From a virus: a stretch of 45,146 bases of DNA. The stretch's first letter is position 1. Every line of letters starts with the position of its first letter. The stretch lies in the IMG/VR virus record IMGVR_UViG_3300035183_000564, positions 1-45,146 of that record; one strand, 5' to 3'. The position numbers and the translations under genes were made by a program. The notes beneath the pieces were generated by a model, which worked only from the letters and a program-made list of their open reading frames with translations, was not told the DNA's origin and did no database searches. Shown here piece after piece: positions 24,900-31,974 of this stretch.

Positions 24900-25581
24900 T
24901 CGCCCTCGACTCCTTGACCTTTATTGTGGCGCTGGCGGCGCTGCCGTTGGCTATTACCGCGCCGGCTTCGCAGTCGTGGGCCTGGATATTGAGGACCAGC
25001 CGCACTACCCCTTTGAGTTCATCCGTGGGGACGCTATTGAGGCACTTGATGCCGGGCTCTGGCGGGAGTTTGATGCGATCCATGCCTCGCCACCTTGCCA
25101 GGCATGGACGACGATATCCGTACGTCACCGTGGACGTGGAGGAAGGGCCGATGCCCACCTTGACCTATTGACGCCAACCCTAGAGCGATTGCGTCGGATT
25201 TCGCAACCCTGGGTCGTGGAAAACGTACCGGGCGCAGCAAGGGGGATGCGTACAGTCATCATCCTTCATGGCGGGATGTTTGGCCTAGGGGTCTATCGTC
25301 CAAGGCTGTTTGAGAGCAACGTGTTGCTTTTGGCGCCGCCTGATCGAGGACGGCCAGTGCATTCGATTGGCGTCTACGGAGAGCGGCCAGATGGCCGCCG
25401 TCTGACAAACCGAAAGGACGGCCCCAGGGCAGCACGCTCTGTTGAAGAGGCCCGCCAAGCTATGGGCATTAACTGGATGGACTGGCGTGAGCTGTGCGAG
25501 GCAATCCCGCCGGCGTATACGGAGTGGATTGGTCGCCAGCTCTTGGCGGCTGTGCGTCTATCGTTGATGAGGTGCATGTAA
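24892..25581 (+). CDS. C5-cytosine DNA methyltransferase
   Basis: A 229-residue enzyme from the ATG at 24892; a TTG directly before it is possible. Motif I is LDLYCGAGGAAVGYYRAGF (8-26), the catalytic cysteine lies in SPPCQ (66-70), motif VI-like WVVENVPG near 110, and the C-terminal motif PPAYTEWIGRQLL. It is short, with a small target-recognition region, like other phage Dcm-type enzymes. It would place 5-methylcytosine on phage DNA, probably against host restriction; the target site is unknown. No cognate endonuclease lies nearby. Confidence 0.88.
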   Translation: MADRPRLLDLYCGAGGAAVGYYRAGFAVVGLDIEDQPHYPFEFIRGDAIEALDAGLWREFDAIHASPPCQAWTTISVRHRGRGGRADAHLDLLTPTLERLRRISQPWVVENVPGAARGMRTVIILHGGMFGLGVYRPRLFESNVLLLAPPDRGRPVHSIGVYGERPDGRRLTNRKDGPRAARSVEEARQAMGINWMDWRELCEAIPPAYTEWIGRQLLAAVRLSLMRCM

Positions 25582-25823
25582 TGACCAAGTGGGCGCTCTT
25601 GGACTATGTGACACGGCTACAACGCCGGGCCGAGCGACGCGCTCTGCGCCGCTATGAGAAGAACCACCCGCTCTACAATGAGGCGGGGGAGCTCGCCAAT
25701 GCGCTTACGGCTATCAGACTCCACCTGAAGCGCCATGGTTACCTGCCATGGCCGGACGACATCCGTCCCGAGAACCGATGGCGGCGGCGGCTTGTCGCCG
25801 CGCTCTGGCGACGCTATGGCTAA
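25581..25823 (+). CDS. hypothetical basic helical protein
   Basis: An 80-residue protein starting in the TAATG overlap with the methyltransferase stop. It is Arg-rich and helical (RLQRRAERRALRRYEKNHPL). Its plan resembles the first half of the 26074-26445 protein (helix, HPL, helix, LWWR-type end). Function unknown. Confidence 0.62.
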   Translation: MTKWALLDYVTRLQRRAERRALRRYEKNHPLYNEAGELANALTAIRLHLKRHGYLPWPDDIRPENRWRRRLVAALWRRYG

Positions 25824-25837
25824 CCGGAGGATAAGGA

Positions 25838-26077
25838 ATGCGATCCAAGACAGTCGCTACGCTTCGCGATGCCTACGTCACCCGCCGCGTTCGGAAGGAC
25901 GGCACCGTTCGCGTTGCCGGGCGGCTATGGCGCCCACGTGGTCGCGAAGCCCAACCAGGAATGTGGCTCGGCTTCTTCTGCGATCACGACAAGCCAGGGA
26001 TGCTAGAACTCGATATCCCGGGCTTGGACCTACCGTCGGATATCCGGCCGGCCAGGATATGGGAGCCTGTCGGATGA
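25838..26077 (+). CDS. hypothetical small beta-type protein
   Basis: Seventy-nine residues. The segment RRVRKDGTVRVAGRLWRP reads as a small beta-barrel with a V-x-DG-x-[IV]-x-[IV]-x-x-R-x-W motif, also present in the next protein, and the two share a later D-x-PG. It has a GGAGGATAAGGA site upstream. Possibly a DNA-binding barrel; function unknown. Confidence 0.62.
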   Translation: MRSKTVATLRDAYVTRRVRKDGTVRVAGRLWRPRGREAQPGMWLGFFCDHDKPGMLELDIPGLDLPSDIRPARIWEPVG

Positions 26078-26445
26078 GCCGCATGGAGCTGTATGAGCAG
26101 TTCATCCGCGTGCACCACATGGCCGAGTGCCGCTGGCGCCGCCGCCATGACCGACTGGGCGCCGACCATCCTCTTACTCGCCAGGCGAACCGCCTGTTGT
26201 GGTTTCTGTGGTGGAACCTAGTAGGGGGAGAATGGTCAGCAACACGGGCATCGCGCTACGGCATTGAGGCGGTCCGCCGGGTTCGAGTAGATGGTTCGAT
26301 CCGTATCGCCAAGCGGCGATGGCGCCCTACCGATAGGAAGACATTCCTCAATCGTTTCGGCTGGGCATGGGTTTGGGTACCAAGGGGGAGTCGGCATGCA
26401 TACCGACTTGATGATCCTGGCCCGAGCTTTGAGGTAGAGCCATGA
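26074..26445 (+). CDS. hypothetical two-domain protein, helix plus beta-barrel
   Basis: A 123-residue protein overlapping its neighbours by 4 nt on both sides. The first half is helical and basic, like the 25581-25823 protein. The second (RRVRVDGSIRIAKRRWRP) is a close copy of the 25838-26077 motif. It therefore looks like a fusion of the two upstream single-domain proteins, or they are split copies of it. Confidence 0.62.
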   Translation: MSRMELYEQFIRVHHMAECRWRRRHDRLGADHPLTRQANRLLWFLWWNLVGGEWSATRASRYGIEAVRRVRVDGSIRIAKRRWRPTDRKTFLNRFGWAWVWVPRGSRHAYRLDDPGPSFEVEP

Positions 26446-27431
26446 GGGCGCCTTTGCAGTGGTACGGCGGCAAGGGCCTGATGCTGGCGAAGCTGTTGCC
26501 TTTGGTCCCGGTTGGGGGTCAGCCGTACTGCGAACCTTACATGGGGGCTGCAAGCCTATTCTTCGCTCGTGACCCGGCTCCCTGTGAGGTTTTGAACGAT
26601 CTTGATGGCGATCTGGTGAACTTGTTCCGCTGTCTCCAAGACCCCGTGTTGTTCCCCGAGCTATCGCATCGCCTGAAGTACACGCTGTACTCGCGCGCCG
26701 AGTTCATGCGCGCCATCGAGATTTTGAACTCCGATGAGCCAAACCCTGTTTTGCGGGCGTGGGCGATGTTCGTTGCAGTCAATCAATCCGTGTCCGGTAC
26801 GCCGCGCCCAGTAGTAGGACAATGGCGTAGAACCTTTACATCCTCATGCGGCATGCCAAAGGCCGTCAGAGAATGGACGATGCGTTTGGCTACCCTAGAA
26901 GATTGGCATCGCCGGCTAGCTCGGGCCATGATCGATAACCGTGATGCTTTGGAGGTGATTGAGTACTGGGATACGCCGGATACCGTCTTCTACGTCGATC
27001 CACCGTATCATCCGGAAACCAGAAGCGACGGCGCACGCTATGCTGTGGAGGCACAGCACGACCATCATGAACGGCTAGTTTCCCTGCTTTTGCGTTGCAA
27101 GGGGGCAGTAGTGCTATCCGGGTACGAGCATGAGGTGTATCGACCCCTAGAGGATGCAGGCTGGGAGGTGCTGAAGTTTCGCACGGCTGCCCATGCCGCC
27201 GTACGGTCACGTACGTCCCCAACCCGCGGTCTAGGCAACGCACTCAAGTACGTCCCCCGCACGGAATGCGTGTGGCGTAATCCCAAGGCGGTAGCCATGA
27301 CCGGCGGTGGGCTGTTCGGCGACTTGACATGGGCTTCCGATCCGCGTAAGATTGGCGATGACGGTAACGAGAACGCATCGCACCTCCTCCTCCCCACGCC
27401 TGCCAGCCTAGCGGATAGCCTCCCCCGCTAG
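26442..27431 (+). CDS. N6-adenine DNA methyltransferase (D12 class, Dam-like)
   Basis: A 329-residue enzyme with the alpha-class order: PLQWYGGKG (4-12) for S-adenosylmethionine binding, EPYMGAASLFF near 31-41, and catalytic DPPYH at 186-190. SGTPRPVVGQWRR lies in the target-recognition part. Dam-like enzymes methylate adenine in short sites such as GATC, but the site cannot be read from sequence. Together with the cytosine methyltransferase it suggests heavy modification of phage DNA. The C-terminal tail (about 300-329) is extra and ends inside a terminator stem. Confidence 0.88.
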   Translation: MRAPLQWYGGKGLMLAKLLPLVPVGGQPYCEPYMGAASLFFARDPAPCEVLNDLDGDLVNLFRCLQDPVLFPELSHRLKYTLYSRAEFMRAIEILNSDEPNPVLRAWAMFVAVNQSVSGTPRPVVGQWRRTFTSSCGMPKAVREWTMRLATLEDWHRRLARAMIDNRDALEVIEYWDTPDTVFYVDPPYHPETRSDGARYAVEAQHDHHERLVSLLLRCKGAVVLSGYEHEVYRPLEDAGWEVLKFRTAAHAAVRSRTSPTRGLGNALKYVPRTECVWRNPKAVAMTGGGLFGDLTWASDPRKIGDDGNENASHLLLPTPASLADSLPR

Positions 27432-27445
27432 GCTGGTCTCTTTTT
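27403..27445 (+). terminator. intrinsic terminator overlapping the methyltransferase stop
   Basis: CCAGCCTAGCGG (27403-27414) pairs perfectly with CCGCTAGGCTGG (27425-27436), a 12-bp stem followed by TCTCTTTTT. This is the clearest rho-independent terminator in the window. The stem includes the methyltransferase's last codons, so ribosomes ending translation would tend to open it, making termination depend on translation. Confidence 0.88.
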
Positions 27446-27451
27446 CAGACG

Positions 27452-27661
27452 ATGAATGAGCTGGAAGAACTTCTGACCCGCTTGAGTGCACGGACGTACA
27501 TCCGGTATCATCGTCGTTGCGACAAGTACGGTCGCGAGCACATACTGGCAAAGGAGGCGTTGGACTTGATGCAGGCCTGTCGGGCGGCGTTGGTACTGGT
27601 TATGGACCGCAAGCCCCGTCACCTACGGATCATCGCGGCAGCATTGAGAAGACTGCAATGA
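27452..27661 (+). CDS. hypothetical small helical protein
   Basis: Sixty-nine residues, basic and helical, starting 7 nt after the terminator. No clear ribosome binding site. Its stop overlaps the next ATG. Function unknown. Confidence 0.58.
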   Translation: MNELEELLTRLSARTYIRYHRRCDKYGREHILAKEALDLMQACRAALVLVMDRKPRHLRIIAAALRRLQ

Positions 27662-28155
27662 GGCGATTGGCGCATCTGACGACCTGGGGACTTTGGGGGG
27701 ATATCGACAAGAGGGACTGCGAGGACCGGGAATGGATGGGATGTTCGGAACCGGAGTGTGAGCACACGTACCATGACCCAGCGGCGCCATGGGTGCGATG
27801 GTCGCCGCCTGGCGGCCTGATCCATCTTGCGACCGATACGGAGCGCGAGTGGTACTGGCTACCAGAGGTTGGTGAGGTTGTTGAGCTGCAGCTTCGCCCG
27901 GCACAGTGGGTGCAGGCGCGCGTCGTGATCGACGTTCCCTATCAGGTCAAGCTAGCGCTCTACGCCAAATCTAGCCAGTGGAAGCGACGTCTTCGGCAGG
28001 CGCGCGACCGCGCCGCGCTACGCTTGAACCGTCGTGAGCAGAAGCTGGGTGCTACTCACCGCATCACGATGCAGGCGCGTCGGCTATTTCTGCGCATCAG
28101 TGACATGGAGAAACGGTTGCGGCTACCGATAGTGGAGATTGCAGGCGAGGCGTGA
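27658..28155 (+). CDS. hypothetical protein with Cys/His N-terminus
   Basis: A 165-residue protein. The N-terminal third contains CEDREWMGCSEPECEHTYH, a possible zinc site. The middle is beta-type (VVELQLRPAQWVQARVVID) and the C-terminus a long basic helix. The ATG overlaps the preceding stop and the stop overlaps the next start. Not recognised. Confidence 0.62.
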   Translation: MRRLAHLTTWGLWGDIDKRDCEDREWMGCSEPECEHTYHDPAAPWVRWSPPGGLIHLATDTEREWYWLPEVGEVVELQLRPAQWVQARVVIDVPYQVKLALYAKSSQWKRRLRQARDRAALRLNRREQKLGATHRITMQARRLFLRISDMEKRLRLPIVEIAGEA

Positions 28156-28541
28156 CCATGGCGGCAGATTTCAACATTCGCATCCTGGAAGGCGTCACCG
28201 AAGAAGAAATCCTCGAGTTCCTGGAGCCACAGTTTGATTACAAGGGCCGTAAGGAGCTCTTGCATCGGATCGCCATGACGCCGTGCGTTTTCGTCGGCCA
28301 AGTTTCCTGGCTCAAGGCGGCTATTTTTGAGGCGCCAGAGAAGTACATTCCAGGGCCAATCGCTATGCTCAATGACTTGATTGGCTTGAGTTTCCCTGTC
28401 ATTGATGATGCCTTCATTGAAGCTGTTGGTCATGCCCTAGAGGCGTCGAACACGACGACATACCATCTCAATAACCCTGAAACCGTGCTTGCATTTCTTC
28501 GCAAGCACAAAGGCAAGAAGTGCTTCTTCATGTTGGAATGA
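28152..28541 (+). CDS. hypothetical protein
   Basis: A 129-residue, mildly acidic, alpha/beta protein. The GTG at 28152 overlaps the previous stop; an ATG two codons later is also possible. It contains ILEGVTEEEILEFLEPQF and ends KKCFFMLE. Base composition is somewhat lower in GC than its neighbours. No family recognised. Confidence 0.62.
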   Translation: MTMAADFNIRILEGVTEEEILEFLEPQFDYKGRKELLHRIAMTPCVFVGQVSWLKAAIFEAPEKYIPGPIAMLNDLIGLSFPVIDDAFIEAVGHALEASNTTTYHLNNPETVLAFLRKHKGKKCFFMLE

Positions 28542-28774
28542 GTGGCCGTCTAGCTGGCCGCTGCGACTGCGGCCACCTGACTATCCCCCTAAACAGCTCC
28601 GAGTACTGCCCTTGCGAGGATTGCCATCCGGGCGGACGATTGTACTGGGCTCCGGGATCGCCGACTCCGGCGGGCACGGCGCTCCCGGAGACGCCGCGCG
28701 ATCGCACGGCGTCAAGACAGAGTGCAGGCCGGGGCCGGGGTGGAGGTCCGGCCCCGGCAGAAAGGAGAATGTGA
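28538..28774 (+). CDS. hypothetical zinc-ribbon-like protein with low-complexity tail
   Basis: A 78-residue protein from the ATG overlapping the preceding stop. CDCGH near residue 9 and CPCEDC near 24 suggest one zinc site. The tail is Pro/Arg/Gly-rich and is encoded over a 10-bp inverted repeat (28728-28758), so its sequence may be dictated by RNA structure. The function is unknown. Confidence 0.5.
   Translation: MSGRLAGRCDCGHLTIPLNSSEYCPCEDCHPGGRLYWAPGSPTPAGTALPETPRDRTASRQSAGRGRGGGPAPAERRM
28728..28758 (+). promoter_or_regulatory. 10-bp hairpin upstream of a ribosome binding site
   Basis: GCCGGGGCCG pairs perfectly with CGGCCCCGGC across an 11-nt loop. It ends 3 nt before the AAAGGAGA site of the 28774 gene. 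There is no T tract. It may guard the mRNA or position ribosomes; the role is unknown. Confidence 0.45.
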
Positions 28775-29028
28775 TGAGCGACGACCTGTCACGGCTCCGC
28801 GCGTTGGAAGAACGCCTCAATCTGGCCGTTTCTATGGACCCCGAGATCAGTGAGTATCAACGAGCCCGGGGGACGGACGCATTGGGGGCCATCCTGGGGG
28901 TTCTTGGCCAGACTCGGGAACTACGTGAGGCATCATCGGAGGCGTTGGTCCTGATGACCGAGCTTTTCGTGCAGGCCTCCATCGAGCGGCTTCGGCTATT
29001 GAAGAAGCGCGCCGATGCCAGTCAGTGA
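28774..29028 (+). CDS. hypothetical helical protein
   Basis: Eighty-four residues, helical, with a good AAAGGAGA site. It opens SDDLSRLRALEERLNLAVSM and ends in a basic helix, resembling small phage coiled-coil proteins. Its TGA overlaps the next start. Not recognised. Confidence 0.65.
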   Translation: MSDDLSRLRALEERLNLAVSMDPEISEYQRARGTDALGAILGVLGQTRELREASSEALVLMTELFVQASIERLRLLKKRADASQ

Positions 29029-29555
29029 TGTCGCTATACGTCCCCCGGCTTCTTGACGTGCCCATGGTTGGGCTTTACCCCTGCCCGATCGAAGAAGCGA
29101 ACAGGCTTCTTGTTGAGTGGGGGCATCGTCTTGGGCCGGTCAACCGACCGTTTCGGCAAGAGGGCTATGTTCTAGAGCTTGATGGGTATCCCATCGCCGT
29201 GGCTACATCCGGCTCGATCATCTCCCCATCGGTGGCCGGTTACCAGCGGGAAGAAGTCGTGGAACTAACGCGATTGGCGGCCGCGAAGCCATGGGCGTCA
29301 CGGGTGATGATCAGGTTGTGGAGAGAGGTATGCGGGCCGCGTTGGAAGTCCTGGCCAGTCAAGGCGGCGATCAGTTACTCGCACAATCTCATGCATCGGG
29401 GCAATCTGTACCGCTTCGATGGCTGGGAGAAGGTGACTACGAACGCCGGCTCGGGCGGCGGCGGCCGGTGGTCGCGTAAGCGAACACGGGATGAGGCCGT
29501 CTATGGCCCGAAGACCCTGTGGATTTGGAGATACGAGCGCGATGACGGGGAGTGA
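29028..29555 (+). CDS. Mom-like GNAT-fold protein, putative DNA modification
   Basis: A 175-residue protein. The order IEEANRLLVEWGHRLGPV, then IAVATSGS, then VVELTRLAAAKPWASRVMIR, then ISYSHNLMHRGNLYRFDGW fits the GNAT-related fold of phage Mom-type proteins, which alter adenine in phage DNA to block restriction. The [ED]-x-x-RL strand, arginine-rich helix and S/TYs...GxxYR..GW signature are visible. With two methyltransferases in the same block, a role in anti-restriction modification is plausible. A GTG one codon earlier is possible. The family call is from memory of pattern, not an alignment. Confidence 0.55.
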   Translation: MSLYVPRLLDVPMVGLYPCPIEEANRLLVEWGHRLGPVNRPFRQEGYVLELDGYPIAVATSGSIISPSVAGYQREEVVELTRLAAAKPWASRVMIRLWREVCGPRWKSWPVKAAISYSHNLMHRGNLYRFDGWEKVTTNAGSGGGGRWSRKRTRDEAVYGPKTLWIWRYERDDGE

Positions 29556-29715
29556 TGAGCGCAAGGCCTACTGTGTGAAGTGCGGCGCTGCCGCAGTTGT
29601 CATGGAAGAAACACTCGATCCGCGTCACCCCAAGGTCTTCTGCTACTCATGTGGTAAGCAGATGATGGGCAGGGTCCCCAAGGAGAAGAACAAGGAACAA
29701 GGAGGTGCGAAGTGA
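29542..29715 (+). CDS. zinc-ribbon miniprotein
   Basis: Fifty-seven residues from the ATG within the end of the Mom-like gene. CVKCGAAAV...CYSCGKQMMG is the same ribbon plan as the 24178-24405 protein (CTRCGYAAV...CLHCGRRTVG), so it is a distant copy separated by 5 kb. The tail is Lys/Glu-rich. Confidence 0.65.
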   Translation: MTGSDERKAYCVKCGAAAVVMEETLDPRHPKVFCYSCGKQMMGRVPKEKNKEQGGAK

Positions 29716-30083
29716 CACGCAAGTCCATCGGCCTGGCCGTCGTCTGGGCTGTCATCTGGTTCGGCGCCGGAGCGGCAATGGCGACCCCCCAACGCCAAGC
29801 TCCGCCATCGCCACCGCCACAGCCCACACCCCAGGTCATCTACGTCACCCCAGCCCCGCAGCCGACCCCAACGCCAGAGGTCCGCATCAGCTACAGCACG
29901 CCGCCGGAATGTCTTGTGGCGATCATGGACATGAAGGACCGTTACCAGCGGGCCCTGAACGTCATCGTGGCGCTGACAAACGGCAAGTACAACGACCCGG
30001 TCATCGAAGAGTTCATTACCAAGGACACGCCCGAGAGCGTCGATAGCCTGGCGACGATGGTGGATCGTTGCATCCGTCACTGA
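29712..30083 (+). CDS. exported or membrane-anchored Pro-rich protein
   Basis: A 123-residue protein from a GTG with a strong AAGGAGGT site. Residues 5-24 (SIGLAVVWAVIWFGAGAAMA) are a signal peptide or anchor. A Pro/Gln/Thr-rich linker follows (26-57), then a helical domain with two Cys. This layout occurs in phage spanin-like and superinfection-type proteins, but no lysis genes are adjacent. Function unknown. Confidence 0.65.
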   Translation: MTRKSIGLAVVWAVIWFGAGAAMATPQRQAPPSPPPQPTPQVIYVTPAPQPTPTPEVRISYSTPPECLVAIMDMKDRYQRALNVIVALTNGKYNDPVIEEFITKDTPESVDSLATMVDRCIRH

Positions 30084-30286
30084 TGACCGAAGAAGAACTG
30101 TTCCATTGCTATCGGAACATCAGGGTCACGGTCCCCTGCGCGTGCGGGGGAACCGTGACCGCTGATCCGAACAACCCAACCGAGGTCTACGGCGCAGTAT
30201 CGCGCCATCAGGACACGGAGGAACATCGACGATGGCGAAGTACGACCCTCGGCTTGACGACTACGAGGACCGAGTCGGCTGCCTAA
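30083..30286 (+). CDS. small C2H2-like zinc-finger protein
   Basis: Sixty-seven residues starting in the TGATG overlap with the previous stop. CACGG near 20 and H-x5-H near residues 44-50 form a likely single finger. The C-terminal 18 residues are Thr/Ser-rich and are read from DNA shared with the next gene, so they may not be functional. Confidence 0.55.
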   Translation: MTEEELFHCYRNIRVTVPCACGGTVTADPNNPTEVYGAVSRHQDTEEHRRWRSTTLGLTTTRTESAA

Positions 30287-30351
30287 TCGGCGCCCTGGCT
30301 ATCGCCACCGGGTTTCTATTGGGAGCGGTTCTGAGCCATCTTCTGCGCTGA
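30232..30351 (+). CDS. 39-residue membrane miniprotein
   Basis: A short gene overlapping the end of the zinc-finger gene in another frame. It has a CGGAGGAA site and ATG at 30232. The product starts MAKYDPRLDDYEDR, followed by one hydrophobic span of about 20 residues and HLLR. Its TGA is the last base triplet before the convergent minus-strand gene. It resembles the small single-span proteins often found among phage accessory genes. Confidence 0.6.
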   Translation: MAKYDPRLDDYEDRVGCLIGALAIATGFLLGAVLSHLLR

Positions 30352-30621
30352 TCAGGGATTGGCGGCCGCCATGAGCGACTGAACGATCGGGTCCATCCCG
30401 GCCAGGTCGCCTTCGGCGACGTCCATCAGGTGCGCGATCTGCCGGCGCACCTCCCTTGCCTGCGCCACGTCGGTGACCCCGATCCCGATCCCGATAAGGC
30501 AGCCGATTAGCCAGGCGATCGCCAGCTGGTTCATCAGATTGTTCTCATCGGAGCTTGCGGCGACGATGCCTGCGGAATAAGTCGCCGCCGCGATGGCCTC
30601 CGGGAAGCTCATCTTGCTCAT
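30352..30621 (-). CDS. small membrane protein
   Basis: Eighty-nine residues from the ATG at 30621, chosen because GGAGG lies 10 nt upstream and the ATG overlaps the previous stop (ATGA); an ATG three codons earlier sits too close to that site. A hydrophobic span near 32-50 (MNQLAIAWLIGCLIGIGIG) is followed by an acidic helical tail. It is the last gene of the leftward operon and ends 1 nt from the convergent plus-strand gene. Confidence 0.65.
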   Translation of the reverse strand: MSKMSFPEAIAAATYSAGIVAASSDENNLMNQLAIAWLIGCLIGIGIGVTDVAQAREVRRQIAHLMDVAEGDLAGMDPIVQSLMAAANP

Positions 30622-30911
30622 AGGAACCATTCCTCCAAGCTACCAACACCTGCTCCAACGACCAAGCCAACGACGGCACCTGGCAGACCGGCGATGATGC
30701 CACCACCAATGATGCCGATCACGGTGGTCACAAGAATGACCCACGGCCGGACGAGGACCTTGACGCCCCACCCCCTCCATCGCGCTGCGCTCCGACATCG
30801 TCGGCACGTCATCATCGGATAGCCGAAGTTGTTCCCCGGCCAGACGACTGTGGGCTTGCGCCAGCGGCTGCATTCCCAGACAAGGTGGGCGTCACACGGT
30901 GGATGGCTCAC
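30618..30911 (-). CDS. zinc-ribbon plus Gly-rich membrane protein
   Basis: Ninety-seven residues. The N-terminus holds CDAH...C and TCRRCR, suggesting a zinc site, and residues about 52-90 are a Gly/Val/Ile-rich hydrophobic hairpin. It mirrors the membrane-plus-ribbon plan of the 23571-23972 protein with the domains swapped. It overlaps the end of the Phd-like gene by 20 nt. Confidence 0.62.
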   Translation of the reverse strand: MSHPPCDAHLVWECSRWRKPTVVWPGNNFGYPMMTCRRCRSAARWRGWGVKVLVRPWVILVTTVIGIIGGGIIAGLPGAVVGLVVGAGVGSLEEWFL

Positions 30912-31071
30912 GTTGCGCCTTCACCACCACGTCCAAAGGTAACCAGAGGCCGATGGGGCGGTCCATGCTGGTAATGATGACTGGCTTTTCCAGACGCGGG
31001 TAGCGCTTGCGGAACTCACGGGACGGGATGCGCTCCCAGTCGAGCTTGCTGATGTCCTCGATCTTGATCAT
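30892..31071 (-). CDS. Phd/YefM-like antitoxin-type regulator
   Basis: A 59-residue protein from the ATG at 31071. DWERIPSREFRKRYPRLEKP followed by VIITSMDRPIGLWLPL follows the antitoxin plan: I-S-x-F/R-x-x, then V-I-I-T-x-x-x-R-P-x-x-x-x-P/L. Such proteins bind palindromic operators in their own promoter, and three TGTACC half-sites lie directly upstream. No toxin gene is adjacent, so a free-standing repressor role is likelier. The predicted transcript begins at or within 1 nt of this ATG, so it may be leaderless. Confidence 0.6.
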   Translation of the reverse strand: MIKIEDISKLDWERIPSREFRKRYPRLEKPVIITSMDRPIGLWLPLDVVVKAQREPSTV

Positions 31072-31078
31072 GGCCCCC

Positions 31079-31107
31079 ATTGTACCACATCGGTACAAGG
31101 GTGTACC
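31079..31107 (-). promoter_or_regulatory. promoter with three-half-site operator
   Basis: On the minus strand: GGTACA (31107-31102) as a weak -35, 17 nt, TACAAT (31084-31079) as a strong -10, then 7 nt to the ATG at 31071. Half-sites TGTACC/GGTACA occur at 31081-31086, 31092-31097 and 31102-31107, alternating in direction at 11- and 10-bp steps, one helical turn apart, so a repressor could sit on one face and cover both promoter boxes. Confidence 0.62.
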
Positions 31108-31556
31108 TACCAGAGTGTCGTCAGAAGATCGAGTCCGGAGATGACGAAAAGGGCGATGTCGGTCGGGGAGTACGGCGGTTCGCCGCGCCGCATACGGGTG
31201 TCATTCAGCCGGGACGCCATGACCTCATAGGGCACCCGGTGCATGATGAGCAGCCAGCATGCGTCGTACGCCTCTGGCGAGATGCGGCGAAGCTCACGGA
31301 AGGCTTTGCGCAACCGGCGGAAACCCTTGCCTCGTTCGAGGCGATAGGTGGCGCTCGTGCACGTGTGCTCGCCCGTGCAGAAGCAGACCCCTGCGTCCTT
31401 CAGATAGCCGGCGAACTCTGGGTGCCAGGCGAGGCCGCCAAGCTCGCCTTCGACTTCATCTGAACAAATCCGAAGCGGCAGTTCCTCCGATGGCCGCTGC
31501 AGGATGAGCGATAGGTGGCGGACAAGTCGATCTCGTTCAGTGATCAGCGTCTGCAT
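31107..31556 (-). CDS. putative HTH protein, possibly sigma-region-4-like
   Basis: A 149-residue protein. The first 70 residues include CFCTGEHTC, a possible metal site. The last 70 are helical: FRRLRKAFRELRRISPEAYDACWLLIMHRVPYEVMASRLN resembles the approach to a sigma region 4 helix-turn-helix. That is a pattern impression, not a firm family call. Its stop overlaps the operator of the next gene. Confidence 0.6.
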   Translation of the reverse strand: MQTLITERDRLVRHLSLILQRPSEELPLRICSDEVEGELGGLAWHPEFAGYLKDAGVCFCTGEHTCTSATYRLERGKGFRRLRKAFRELRRISPEAYDACWLLIMHRVPYEVMASRLNDTRMRRGEPPYSPTDIALFVISGLDLLTTLW

Positions 31557-31569
31557 GTCCGCCTTATTA

Positions 31570-31974
31570 TCACGACTCGATCAACGGATGCAAGCGATCT
31601 TTGTGCTGAAGGAAGACACGGAGCGGTTTCTCATCAGCTATTGCCCGCTCGATGACATGCCAGGCGCCAGTATCGGTTCGGTCAAGGGCGTCTTTTGACA
31701 AAACGACGACGACCTCATCGGCGTCCCGAACCAGGTCCACGTCACGCTGCCAGTTGTCCCGCCCTCCTTCCGATCGGTAGATGAAGGCGCGGATGTCATC
31801 CCGTAGGGCTTGCCAGAGGATGGCCTGCTCGGGTTCGCAGCGGCCCCGGGTGAGAACCACGACGTCCCCTGCGATCAGGTCACGCAGGTTGGGGTAGGGC
31901 TTGCTGGCCGTGCTGGAGATGACAATCGCAATCTTCTTCGTTGGCGATGGTGATGAGCGTTCGGGGTCTTGCAC
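31570..31974 (-). CDS. SLOG-like Rossmann-fold nucleotide-binding protein
   Basis: A 134-residue protein with the SLOG/DUF2493-like order: a first strand KKIAIVISSTASKP, a second DVVVLTRGRCEPEQA, then RDNWQRDVDLVRDADEVVVV and a final strand with IADEKPLRVF. These domains bind nucleotide-derived ligands and occur in phages and anti-phage systems. The first 31 codons overlap the end of the RusA-like gene; the first beta-strand lies in that overlap, so the start cannot be moved without breaking the fold. Confidence 0.55.
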   Translation of the reverse strand: MQDPERSSPSPTKKIAIVISSTASKPYPNLRDLIAGDVVVLTRGRCEPEQAILWQALRDDIRAFIYRSEGGRDNWQRDVDLVRDADEVVVVLSKDALDRTDTGAWHVIERAIADEKPLRVFLQHKDRLHPLIES

